The position numbers were made by a program, and so were the translations under genes. The notes beneath the pieces are model-generated. The model was given only the letters and a program-made list of their open reading frames with translations, made no database searches and was not told the DNA's origin. Below, piece after piece: positions 34,575-42,361 of a DNA stretch of 64,000 bases; positions within the stretch are counted from its first letter, which is position 1; each line of letters opens with the position of its first letter. The stretch covers positions 72,694-136,693 of the forward strand of contig NZ_LMEI01000009.1 of NCBI RefSeq assembly GCF_001426585.1, given 5' to 3'. The DNA is from Streptomyces sp. Root431. Its GTDB lineage: Bacteria > Actinomycetota > Actinomycetes > Streptomycetales > Streptomycetaceae.

Positions 34575-34842
34575 CGGAGGCCCGCCGGGCGAGCACGTGC
34601 CGGGCGAGCACCTCCAGGTGGGCCGGTGGCGGGGACGCGTACCGGTCGAGGACCAGGCGCCCGCGCGCCTCCAGGTCCCGTTCGGCCTCCGCCGCCACCT
34701 CGGCGGCGTCCGATCGCCTCAACAGGCCCCGTACGGCGCCGAATCCCGCGCTCAGCGTGCTCACCGCCAGGTCCGCGAGCCCCGCCGCCAGCAGCACCGC
34801 CCGCTCGTCCAGGCCCTCGGCGGATCCCGACTCCCGCGTCAT
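34564..34842 (-). CDS. Small helical protein encoded with the polyprenyl synthase
   Basis: The protein has 92 residues and I do not recognise a family. It is predicted to be helical: an Ala/Leu helix (AVLLAAGLADLAVSTLSAGF), an acidic-basic helix (AAEVAAEAERDLEARGRLVLDRYA) and AHLEVLARHVLARRA. No cysteine or membrane anchor. The ATG at 34842 follows GGGGGAAC. The 11-nt overlap with the synthase gene supports co-translation and perhaps a structural partner. Confidence 0.65.
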   Translation of the reverse strand: MTRESGSAEGLDERAVLLAAGLADLAVSTLSAGFGAVRGLLRRSDAAEVAAEAERDLEARGRLVLDRYASPPPAHLEVLARHVLARRASDDV

Positions 34843-34937
34843 ACCGTTCCCCCGCCCGCGGCACGTCCCGGCCGCGCTCTCGCCGTCACTCCTTCCCCCA
34901 GCGTCGGGCCGGAGCGGGGACCCGTGACGGGTGAACT

Positions 34938-34964
34938 CACCAACGAGTGATCAACTCGCTGGTG
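34938..34964 (-). promoter_or_regulatory. 27-bp palindrome upstream of the polyprenyl synthase operon
   Basis: CACCAACGAGT and ACTCGCTGGTG (one mismatch) flank GATCA. It lies 12 bp before the end of the PLP enzyme gene and about 95 bp upstream of the small-protein start. It may be an operator of TetR/GntR type for the minus-strand operon, or the terminator of the preceding operon. Confidence 0.5.
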
Positions 34965-34975
34965 CGTACGAGTCC

Positions 34976-36019
34976 TCACACCCGGGCGCGGTTCCAGCGC
35001 ATCCGGGACCACGGCAGGGTCAGCTGGGTCCGGTCGGTCACGTCGCGCGGGGCGAGGTCCGCGATCGGTGCCGCCTCGCGGTGCCGGGCGTAGACGGTGT
35101 CGACGTAGCGGTGGCCGGTGTCGGCGGCGACGAAGAGGACAGTGCGCCCGGGGCTGCGCTCGTGCTCGTGGCGGGCGGCGAGGTAGCCGGCACCGGTCGA
35201 GAGTCCCGCGAAGACCGCGTGCCGGCGGAGCAGGTCGACGCTGCCGGCCAGGGCCGCGTCGAAGGAGATCCAGTGCAGGGTGTCGTACAGATCGTGGGAG
35301 ACGTTCCCGAAGGGGATCGAGCTGCCGATGCCGGCGATGATGATCTCGGGGTCGGAGACGTGCTCGGCGCCGAAGGTGACACTGCCGTAGGGCTGGACGC
35401 CGACGAGCTCGACGTCGGCCGACCGGCCGCCGTCGGCCGAGCGGCCGTCGGGGTGGTCGCCCGTACCGCCGTCCGCCGCGCGCAGGTAGCGGGCCAGGGC
35501 GCCCGTCGACGCCCCCGAGCCGACCCCGCCGACGACGGTCAGCCCGTCCGCCCCGGTCGCCTCCCGGATCCGGTCGGCGATCGCGCGGTAGCCGAGGTAG
35601 TGGATGTCGTCGTGGTACTGCCGCATCCAGTGGTACTCGGGGCGCTCGGCGAGGATCTCGTGGATCCGCTCGACGCGCCGCTTCTGGTCGAGCTTGAGGT
35701 CGCTGCACGGCTCCATCTGCTCCAACCTGGCTCCCAGCACGGCGAGTTGCGTGCGGAGCGTGTGGTCCACCGTGGTCGAGCCGACGATGTGACAGCGCAT
35801 GCCGTATCGGTGACAGGCCAGGGCGAGGGCGTACGCGTAGATGCCGCTGGAGCTGTCGAGGAGGGTGTCCCCGCGCCGTACGACTCCGGTGTCCAGGAGG
35901 TGGCGCACCGCCGCGAGGGCCGAGACCACCTTCATCGTCTCAAAGCGCAGGCAGACGAGCCGGTCGTCGAGACGTATCAGGTCCGGCCGGCCGATCGACT
36001 CCGCGATGTGCTGGTCCAT
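34976..36019 (-). CDS. PLP-dependent cysteine synthase-fold enzyme, SbnA-like
   Basis: The protein has 347 residues of fold-type II PLP enzyme. The probable PLP lysine is Lys30 in RFETMKVVSALAAVRHLL; the Asn/Ser loop is LDSSSGIYAYALALAC (about 54-69), and the PLP phosphate loop VVGGVGSGAS follows later, ending in a region like SSIPFGN and GLSTGAGYLAA. It is shorter at the N-terminus than housekeeping CysK. In staphyloferrin B synthesis SbnA joins O-phosphoserine with glutamate; a comparable beta-substitution is inferred here. Start ATG 36019 (AAGGAGCTCTGGA ahead) overlaps the kinase gene by 80 nt. It is the last gene of the metal-related operon. Confidence 0.75.
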   Translation of the reverse strand: MDQHIAESIGRPDLIRLDDRLVCLRFETMKVVSALAAVRHLLDTGVVRRGDTLLDSSSGIYAYALALACHRYGMRCHIVGSTTVDHTLRTQLAVLGARLEQMEPCSDLKLDQKRRVERIHEILAERPEYHWMRQYHDDIHYLGYRAIADRIREATGADGLTVVGGVGSGASTGALARYLRAADGGTGDHPDGRSADGGRSADVELVGVQPYGSVTFGAEHVSDPEIIIAGIGSSIPFGNVSHDLYDTLHWISFDAALAGSVDLLRRHAVFAGLSTGAGYLAARHEHERSPGRTVLFVAADTGHRYVDTVYARHREAAPIADLAPRDVTDRTQLTLPWSRMRWNRARV

Positions 36020-36983
36020 TCCAGAGCTCCTTGGTGCTGGTGTCGGTCGTGAAGGTGCGGGTGGCGGGGATGCCGTGGGCGTCCAGGGCGCGCAGGCAGC
36101 GCCGGACGCGGTGCCGCACCCCGGGCGCGGCCGGGTCGAAGAGCACGCCCGCCACCGCGCCGCTGTGCGCGATCTGCACGCCCGCCGCCCCTTCCCGGTG
36201 GGCGATGTCGACGAGGGTCTCGAACTCCGGCTGCCGGAGGACCCGTTGGCCGCGTCGCGCGCTGGCGGTGGCGACCTCGCCGAGGAGTGCGACGTCGCCG
36301 GTGGCCACGGCCCGGCGCAGCAGCGTGCGCAGCCGCTCGTAGGCCCGTACGTCGCTGTCGCCGGGTTCGTACGCGGGCAAGGCCAGCGTGTCCACGGGCG
36401 CTCCGCCGCCGAGGAGGCAGCCCACCACGACCAGCGGCGGCAGGGCGGGGCCGAGGGCCTCCAGGACGCGGCCCTCCCGCTGGGCGAACAGCACGGGGCC
36501 GCCGTCCAGCATCAGCGGATCGCAGGCCAGCTCCGCGCGGACCGCCAGCCGGGCGGCCGTCCCGGGCGTCAGGCGCAGGCCGTACGAGTCGGCGACCGCT
36601 CGGACGGTGGCGATCACGTCGCTGGTGGAGCTGCCCATGCCAAGGCCCACCGGTATGTCCCCTGTGAGTCGCAACTCCCCGCCACAGGGCGGCTGATGGG
36701 ACAGTTCCGCGCACGCGGCCACGGCGAGGCGCGCGGCCCGCGCGGCCTTCGCCCGGCCGGTGGGGACGACGGTGAGGTCCCCGGGTGGCGTGCCGGGGTC
36801 GCGGACGAATTCGGCTCCGCTGCCCGGTCCCGCCATGGGGAGGGTGACCAGTCCGGCGCACCGGCGCCCGTCGTCGTCGAGGAAGACGCCCTGGAGGAGC
36901 TCGCCGTGGTGACACGGGGCGTACCCGGTGCCGGTGGGGAGGCCACCGGCACCGGGTACGGCCGGGCGGGCGACGGGGATCAC
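35940..36983 (-). CDS. GHMP kinase, PduX/threonine-kinase-like
   Basis: The protein has 347 residues starting at GTG 36983. The GHMP motif PVGLGMGSSTSD (111-122) is the ATP loop, and the N-terminal GYAPCHHGELLQG (20-32) matches the substrate loop of PduX-like L-threonine kinases. GVQIAHSGAVAGVLF is the third motif. It probably phosphorylates a small hydroxy-amino acid; supplying O-phosphoserine or -threonine to the SbnA-like enzyme is inferred. It overlaps the DUF364 gene by 4 nt (GTGA) and extends 80 nt into the PLP gene, an unusually long overlap. Confidence 0.78.
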   Translation of the reverse strand: MIPVARPAVPGAGGLPTGTGYAPCHHGELLQGVFLDDDGRRCAGLVTLPMAGPGSGAEFVRDPGTPPGDLTVVPTGRAKAARAARLAVAACAELSHQPPCGGELRLTGDIPVGLGMGSSTSDVIATVRAVADSYGLRLTPGTAARLAVRAELACDPLMLDGGPVLFAQREGRVLEALGPALPPLVVVGCLLGGGAPVDTLALPAYEPGDSDVRAYERLRTLLRRAVATGDVALLGEVATASARRGQRVLRQPEFETLVDIAHREGAAGVQIAHSGAVAGVLFDPAAPGVRHRVRRCLRALDAHGIPATRTFTTDTSTKELWNGPAHRGVDRPAGPDTSRRPARLPAL

Positions 36984-37828
36984 GCGTCCCCCACCGTCCG
37001 GTAGCGGTACAGGACCGTCGCCTCGGCGCTGAACTGGGAGAAGGGGAAGGGTTCCGCGGAGAGCGCGGTGACGCCGGAGCCGAGGAAGGCGCGGGCCACG
37101 GCGCTGCCGGTCTGCGCGTACACGACGAGCGGGATGCCGCGCGAGCGGCAGCGGTCGAGGATGGTGTCGAACGAGCCGTTGCTCAGGGTCATTCCGGTGG
37201 CGACGACGGCCTCGGCCCGGTCCAGCACCTCGTGCATGTCGGCGGTGACGGGGTCGCCCCACTGGGTGGTCCGGAGATTGAGGTCGCAGGGCAGCGGTCG
37301 GCCGCCGCGCTCGCGGATCGCGGCGACGAGCGGGTTGACGACACCGATGAGGCCCACCTCGGCGCCGTCCTCGATGTCCAGCAGGCCGGCGATGGCCGCG
37401 TCGCGGGCCCTCGCACGGACCTCCGGGGTTCCGGCGGGGAGGGTGACCGGCTCGGCGTCGCCCGCCTCGCCCGCCGTCCGGTGCGGGCGGACCTCGGAGA
37501 GGTAGGCGTCGAGGGCGGCGATCCGCAGCGGTCGCGGGGCCTCGCGCAGGAGCACGTCGAGCGGGGTGCCGGAGGAGTCCCGGCAGATCGCCGGGTCGAT
37601 CTCGCCGGCCTCGAAGGCGCAGCCGCCGAACGAGCCGCCGAGGCGGACCAGGACGTACTGGTTGAGGTAGGTGGTGTCGCCGCCGGCCAGGCGGGTGCCG
37701 TGGTGGATCCAGAAGACGCTGGTCGCGACGAGTTCGGAGGGCAGCGGTCCGTGTTCACCGGCCAGGACGGCCTCGACGAGTCCGTCGACGGACGTCGGAG
37801 TGGTGCGGGTGGGGATCGTCTGGGGCAT
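36980..37828 (-). CDS. DUF364/DUF4213-type protein (putative heavy-metal chelation, Rossmann-like)
   Basis: The protein has 282 residues. The N-terminal part is DUF4213-like (TRLAGGDTTYLNQYVLVRLGGSFGGCAFE with the GEIDPAICRDSSG loop), and the C-terminal half is DUF364 with a Rossmann-like strand VGLIGVVNPLVAAIRERG and ATGMTLSNGSFDTILDRCR. Pfam names the family putative heavy-metal chelation. These proteins often occur beside metal transporters. It is 12 bp behind the ABC ATPase gene and overlaps the kinase. Confidence 0.82.
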   Translation of the reverse strand: MPQTIPTRTTPTSVDGLVEAVLAGEHGPLPSELVATSVFWIHHGTRLAGGDTTYLNQYVLVRLGGSFGGCAFEAGEIDPAICRDSSGTPLDVLLREAPRPLRIAALDAYLSEVRPHRTAGEAGDAEPVTLPAGTPEVRARARDAAIAGLLDIEDGAEVGLIGVVNPLVAAIRERGGRPLPCDLNLRTTQWGDPVTADMHEVLDRAEAVVATGMTLSNGSFDTILDRCRSRGIPLVVYAQTGSAVARAFLGSGVTALSAEPFPFSQFSAEATVLYRYRTVGDA

Positions 37829-37839
37829 GGCTTTCCTCT

Positions 37840-38652
37840 TCAGGGAGCGGGTCGGGCGAGTCGGGGTGCCGGTGGCCGCGGTGCGCCGCCGAGCGGTCCG
37901 CGGTACGTCACGTGGGGGTGCCCCAGGGCGTCGGCGGTGAGTTCGGCGTCCACTTCGAAGACCTCGGCGAGCCGTTCGGCGGTCAGTACGTGGGCGGGCG
38001 GGCCGGCGGCGATCAGCCGGCCGTGGTGCAGGAGCAGCAGCCGGTCGCAGTACCGGGCGGCGAGCGTCAGGTCGTGCAGGGCGACGAGGACCGTCCGGCC
38101 GGTGCCGGACAGCAGCTCCATCAGTTCCAACTGGTGTTTGACGTCGAGGTGGTTGGTGGGTTCGTCGAGCAGGAGCGCGTGCGGCTCCTGGGCGAGCGCG
38201 CGGGCGATGTGGGCGCGCTGCCGCTCGCCGCCCGACAGGGCCTTCCAGGAGCGGTCGGCGAGCGCGGTGAGCCCGAGGCGTTCGAGGGCGGCGGCGACCA
38301 CGGCCCGGTCGGCGGCGTCCGGCCCGCGCCAGCGGTCCCGGAACGGCGTCCGCCCGAGGCCCACGACGTCGCCGACCCGCAGGTCGCTGTCCGCGCCCGA
38401 GTCCTGTGCGACGAAGGCGACATGGCGGGCGATCCGGCGCGCGCTCCAGTCGCGTACGGACTCGCCGTCGTACCGGACCGTGCCCGTGTCGGGAGCGCGC
38501 AGTCCGGCCAGGCAGCGCAGCAGCGACGACTTGCCCGAGCCGTTGGGGCCCAGCAGTCCCACGGTCTCGCCGGGGGCGATGTCGGCGCTGACCTCGCGGA
38601 CGACCGTCGTGCCGGCCACCGACCAGCCGAGCGCTTCGGCGGTGATCCTCAC
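37840..38652 (-). CDS. ABC transporter ATP-binding protein, FecE/siderophore type
   Basis: The protein has 270 residues from GTG 38652. Walker A GPNGSGKS (35-42), Q-loop VAFVAQDSG, signature LSGGERQRAHIARAL (near 137) and Walker B ALLLDEPTNHLDVKHQLEL place it in the FecCDE/BtuD importer class. The start overlaps the permease stop by 4 nt (GTGA). It energises uptake of a metal complex through the adjacent permease. Confidence 0.93.
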   Translation of the reverse strand: MRITAEALGWSVAGTTVVREVSADIAPGETVGLLGPNGSGKSSLLRCLAGLRAPDTGTVRYDGESVRDWSARRIARHVAFVAQDSGADSDLRVGDVVGLGRTPFRDRWRGPDAADRAVVAAALERLGLTALADRSWKALSGGERQRAHIARALAQEPHALLLDEPTNHLDVKHQLELMELLSGTGRTVLVALHDLTLAARYCDRLLLLHHGRLIAAGPPAHVLTAERLAEVFEVDAELTADALGHPHVTYRGPLGGAPRPPAPRLARPAP

Positions 38653-39896
38653 AGCTCCCCCCTCCTGCGCAGGACGAGGAGGAAGAGCGGTACGCCGAGG
38701 AGGGCGGTGATGACGCCCACGGGGACCTCGCGGGGCGCGAAGGCGATCCGGGCCAGCGCGTCCGTCCAGACGAGGAACACCGCTCCGGCGAGCGCCGCGC
38801 TGGGCAGCAGCACCCGGTGCAGGGGGCCGACGAGGAACCGTACGCCGTGCGGGACGATCAGGCCGACGAAGCCGATGGCTCCGACGGTGGCCACCGCCAC
38901 GGCCGTCAGGACGGCCGTGACCACGAGGAGCAGCAGGCGGGTGTGCCGTACGCCGATGCCCAGGGAGGCGGCGGTGTCGGTGCCGAAGGAGAGCCCGTCG
39001 AGGGCGGTGGAGCAGAGCCAGGCCACCGCGAGCCCCAGCGGGGTGACGATCGCGCAGACCACGACGGTGTCCCAGCGGGCCGGCGCCATCGAGCCCAGGA
39101 GCCAGTGGGTGACGGCCCGCGTGGTGTCCGCGTCCGCGGAGGCCATCAGGACGAGGGAGGTCAGGGCGGTGAACAGCTGGCCGACGACCACTCCGGTGAG
39201 GACGATCCGGACCGAGTCGAGACCGCTGCGCCGCAGCAGCAGGAGGAGCAGGGCGAAGGACGCGAGGGCGCCGAGGAGCGCGCCGCCGGTGACCCCGAGC
39301 GCGTTCGCGCCCACCCCGAGGACGACGACGGCGACGGCTCCGGTCGAGGCGCCCGAGGAGACGCCGAGCAGGTAGGGGTCGGCGAGGGCGTTGCGGGTGA
39401 CGGCCTGGAGCACGGCGCCGCACACGGCGAGCGAGGCACCGACGAGGGCGGCCATCAGTACGCGCGGGAGACGCAGGTCCCAGACGAGGGAGTCCACGAG
39501 CGGGGGCAACGGCTCGACGTCCAGGCCGAGATGGGTGCCGAGGACGCGGGCGAGGTCGGTCCAGCCCACGTCGGCTGTGCCGATGCGGACGGCGGCGGCC
39601 ACCGAGCCCACGAGGAGGCCGACGGCGAGGAGGAAGAGGACGGCCCCGCCGGCGAACGACCGAGCCGCGGCGGGCCGGGGCGGCACGGACTCGACCGCCA
39701 CGGACCCGGATGCCACGGACCCGGGTGCGACAGACCCGGCCGCCACAGACCCGGGAGCCGCGGGCCCGGCCGCCACAGACCCTGGTGCGACAGACCCGGG
39801 AGCCGCGGGCCCGGCCGCCACGGGCCCGGCCGCCGCGCCTCGGCCGGGCGGCAGGAGATCCACCTCCCCCGGCCGGACGACCGGATCAGCGGACAT
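38649..39896 (-). CDS. FecCD family ABC permease with a repetitive N-terminal extension
   Basis: The protein has 415 residues. About ten transmembrane helices start at residue 82; LRLPRVLMAALVGASLAVCGAVLQAVTRNALADPYLLGVSSGAS is the BtuC/FecC signature region (shown in parts: LPRVLMAALVGASL, NALADPYLLGVSSGAS), and GFVGLIVPHGVRFLVG is the second. Residues 24-70 are a Gly/Ala/Ser/Val/Pro repeat that other FecCD proteins lack. It overlaps the binding-protein gene by 11 nt. Confidence 0.93.
   Translation of the reverse strand: MSADPVVRPGEVDLLPPGRGAAAGPVAAGPAAPGSVAPGSVAAGPAAPGSVAAGSVAPGSVASGSVAVESVPPRPAAARSFAGGAVLFLLAVGLLVGSVAAAVRIGTADVGWTDLARVLGTHLGLDVEPLPPLVDSLVWDLRLPRVLMAALVGASLAVCGAVLQAVTRNALADPYLLGVSSGASTGAVAVVVLGVGANALGVTGGALLGALASFALLLLLLRRSGLDSVRIVLTGVVVGQLFTALTSLVLMASADADTTRAVTHWLLGSMAPARWDTVVVCAIVTPLGLAVAWLCSTALDGLSFGTDTAASLGIGVRHTRLLLLVVTAVLTAVAVATVGAIGFVGLIVPHGVRFLVGPLHRVLLPSAALAGAVFLVWTDALARIAFAPREVPVGVITALLGVPLFLLVLRRRGEL
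39687..39827 (-). repeat. 15-bp minisatellite encoding (A-P/A-G-S/P-V/A)n in the permease N-terminus
   Basis: About nine imperfect 15-bp copies of a GACCCGGGTGCGACA-type unit (plus-strand view), some paired into 30-bp units, code for the cytosolic extension of the permease at residues 24-70. Confidence 0.85.
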
Positions 39897-40920
39897 ACCC
39901 GAGGTCCTTCATCCCGTCCGCAAGCAGCCCGAGGGCGTGCACCGACCGCACCGAGGGGTCCAGCTCGATGCCCGGCACTTCGATGATCCTGCCGTCGCGG
40001 ACCGCCGCCAGCCGGGAGATCACGGGGTGCGCGGTCATCGAGGCGCGCTTCTCGGCGGCGCTGTCGCCCGGCCGGCCGCGCTCGGAGAGGTCGCCGATCA
40101 CGATGAAGTCCGGGTCGCGCTTGGCGACTTCCTCCCAGGAGACCTCCGGCCAGTCCTCGTCGACGTCGTCGAAGGCGTTCTTCGCGCCGACGATCCGGCT
40201 CATCTCGCTGGGCAGGCCGGTCCCACCTGCCACGTACGGCATGCCGTTGAAGACGGAGTAGAGGTAGACGACGGTCGGCCGGTCAGCTCCCTGCGGGGCC
40301 TTGGAGGCGTTCGCCCCGGCCTTGGCGACGGCGGCGCGCTGGCCGGCGGCGAGCTTGCGGGCCCGCTCCTCGGCCCCGAAGACCTTGCCGAGGTTCTCGT
40401 AGTCGGAGAAGAGCAGCTCGAAGGGGGTCTTCCCGGCGGGATTCCGCTGCGGGCAGTCCACGGCGCTGACGAAGGTGGGGACCTGGAGGGCGGCCAGCTC
40501 CTCGCGGGTGCCGGCCCGGTCCTTGGTGAAGAGGTCCGTGGAGCCGGCGACGACGAAGTCGGGTGTTGCGGCGCGCAGTTGCTCGCCGGTGGCGATCTTC
40601 GGGGCGATGACGGGGACCTTGGCGTACGCGGCGGCGTACGGGGCCGGGATCTTCGTCTTGAGGTTGGCCGTTCCGGCCATGCGGTCCTGGAGGCCGAGTT
40701 CGAGCAGGGTCTCGGTCGACGTCTGGTCCAGGGCGACGGCCCTCTTCGGAGCCCCGGCGAAGGACAGCTGGCGGCCGCAGCTGCTGACGGAACGCGCCTC
40801 GCCGGACGCCCGGTCGGCGGGCTTGGCGGCCGTCGTGGAACCGTCGCCGTTCGCCGTGGAGCAGGCCGCGGTGGCGAGGAGGACGGTCAGGGCGATGCCG
40901 AGGCGGGCGGGGTGGCGCAT
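39886..40920 (-). CDS. ABC transporter substrate-binding lipoprotein (FecB/BtuF type)
   Basis: The protein has 344 residues. A lipoprotein signal ends in LLATAACS with Cys20 as lipidation site. The periplasmic-binding-protein type III fold is seen in RAVALDQTSTETLLELGLQDRMAG and ATPDFVVAGSTD, followed by EVPGIELDPSVRSVHAL. It should capture a metal chelate outside the membrane. ATG 40920 follows GGAGATCC. It is the first gene of the minus-strand operon; the Zur-box-like site is 86 bp upstream. Confidence 0.92.
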   Translation of the reverse strand: MRHPARLGIALTVLLATAACSTANGDGSTTAAKPADRASGEARSVSSCGRQLSFAGAPKRAVALDQTSTETLLELGLQDRMAGTANLKTKIPAPYAAAYAKVPVIAPKIATGEQLRAATPDFVVAGSTDLFTKDRAGTREELAALQVPTFVSAVDCPQRNPAGKTPFELLFSDYENLGKVFGAEERARKLAAGQRAAVAKAGANASKAPQGADRPTVVYLYSVFNGMPYVAGGTGLPSEMSRIVGAKNAFDDVDEDWPEVSWEEVAKRDPDFIVIGDLSERGRPGDSAAEKRASMTAHPVISRLAAVRDGRIIEVPGIELDPSVRSVHALGLLADGMKDLGYVR

Positions 40921-41005
40921 GGGATCTCCGGTCTGCGAAGGAGGGCGGGGAACGGCGTGGGTGTTGTCGTGCACCCGGCAGGAGTGCCGCGTTCGAAGGG
41001 TACTG

Positions 41006-41026
41006 TAATGGTATTCATTTTCATTA
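41006..41026. promoter_or_regulatory. Zur-box-like operator between the metal operon and the MFS gene
   Basis: The 21-bp site TAATGGTATTCATTTTCATT plus A matches 15 of the 19 defined positions of the Streptomyces Zur consensus as I recall it (TCATGAAAATCATTTTCA, then NNA), including TCATTTTCA exactly. It is an AT-rich island in GC-rich DNA, with dyad ends TAATG and CATTA. It is 86 bp from the binding-protein start and 70 bp from the MFS start, so it could repress both directions when zinc is sufficient. Confidence 0.7.
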
Positions 41027-41095
41027 ACCACACGGGGGGCCTGTCCGCCGGACCGCCCCGCCCCTCCCCCGCCGTCCCCAAGGAGCAACCACACC

Positions 41096-42361
41096 GTGGC
41101 GACCACACCACCCCCCACGACGACCAACTCCAAGACTTCGCCCGCGCGTTCGGTCCTCCGCGACACCACGTTCCTGCGCCTGTGGGCGGGCACCACCGCC
41201 TCCGGGCTCGCGACCTGGGCCCTGCCCTTCGTCCTCGGACTCGCCGTCCTGCACCGCGACCTCGGCGCCGCAGGACTCGGCCTGGTCCTCGCCGCGCGCA
41301 CCGCGGGCTTCCTCGTCGCCGTCGCCGTCGGCGGCGTCCTGGCCGACCGGCACTCCCGCCGGGCGGTCGTCCTCTGGTCGGCCCTCGCGGCGGCGGTCGC
41401 CGCACCCCTCCTCGCCGCCGGGCTCGGCCGCTCGCTCGTCCTGATGACGGCCGCCGCCGCCCTCGCCGGCGCCGGACAGGGCGCCTGCCGACCGGCGTTC
41501 CAGGCACTCACCGCCGAGACCGTCGCCCCCGACCGCCGCCAACAGGCCAACGCCGCCATGACCATGGCCGTACGCGGTTCCACACTCGCGGGCCCCGCCC
41601 TGACCGCCCTGCTCGCGGCCTTCCTCGACATCGGGACGCTGTTGCTCGGCATCGGCCTGCTCTGGCTGATCGCCGCACTGGTCCCGGCCAAGGCCGCCAC
41701 CACCCCAACAGACCCGGCCACGGCTCCCGCGCCGCGCGCCGGATTCCGCGCCGAGTTCCTGGAGGGCATACGCGAGGCGCGCCGCCATCCCTGGTTCCTC
41801 GCCGGTCTCGCCGCCCTCGTCACGGTCATCGCCCTCGGCTACTCCGCCACCAGCGTCGCCCTGCCCCTGATCAGCAGGGACCGCTACGACACCCAGTGGG
41901 TACTGGCCGCGGCCATGACCGCGTACACCGTGGGCGCACTCGCCGGAGCCCTGGTCATCGCCCGCTGGCGCCCGCGCTCCCAGGGCTGGGCCGCCTTCGC
42001 AGGCCTGGCCGTGTACGGCGTCGCCCCCCTCAGCCTGATGCTCCCCGTCCACCCGCTCGTCGTCGTCGCCGCGTACGCCGTCGCCGGAATCGGAATCGAA
42101 CTGTTCAACGTGCCCTGGTTCACCGCCACCCAACGCGAGGTCGCCCCCGACAAACTGGCCCGCGTCTCCTCGCTCGACTTCCTCGTCTCCTACGGCCTCG
42201 CCCCCCTCGGCCTGGCCCTGATGGCCCCCGCCATCGACACCTTCGGAGTCACCACCGTCCTCGGCGCCTGCGCCGCAGCCTGCTTCCTCGTCCCGGCCGC
42301 CGCAGCCCTGACCCCCACCGCCCGCCACTTCGCCCGCCCGGCCCCGACGACCACGGACTGA
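41096..42361 (+). CDS. MFS transporter (enterobactin-exporter-like)
   Basis: The protein has 421 residues with about 12 membrane helices. GFLVAVAVGGVLADRHSRR is the MFS loop 2-3 motif; the halves are split by a Pro/Ala/Thr loop near residue 205. The family resembles EntS-type exporters. GTG 41096 follows AAGGAGCAACC. It is divergent from the uptake operon across the Zur-box-like site, so export of the metallophore is the natural inference. Confidence 0.87.
   Translation: MATTPPPTTTNSKTSPARSVLRDTTFLRLWAGTTASGLATWALPFVLGLAVLHRDLGAAGLGLVLAARTAGFLVAVAVGGVLADRHSRRAVVLWSALAAAVAAPLLAAGLGRSLVLMTAAAALAGAGQGACRPAFQALTAETVAPDRRQQANAAMTMAVRGSTLAGPALTALLAAFLDIGTLLLGIGLLWLIAALVPAKAATTPTDPATAPAPRAGFRAEFLEGIREARRHPWFLAGLAALVTVIALGYSATSVALPLISRDRYDTQWVLAAAMTAYTVGALAGALVIARWRPRSQGWAAFAGLAVYGVAPLSLMLPVHPLVVVAAYAVAGIGIELFNVPWFTATQREVAPDKLARVSSLDFLVSYGLAPLGLALMAPAIDTFGVTTVLGACAAACFLVPAAAALTPTARHFARPAPTTTD

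Noticed and set aside
34976..36019. The PLP enzyme as housekeeping cysteine synthase
   Set aside because: The N-terminal Lys loop is shortened and differs from GGSVKDR, and the gene sits in a metal-transport operon without cysE.
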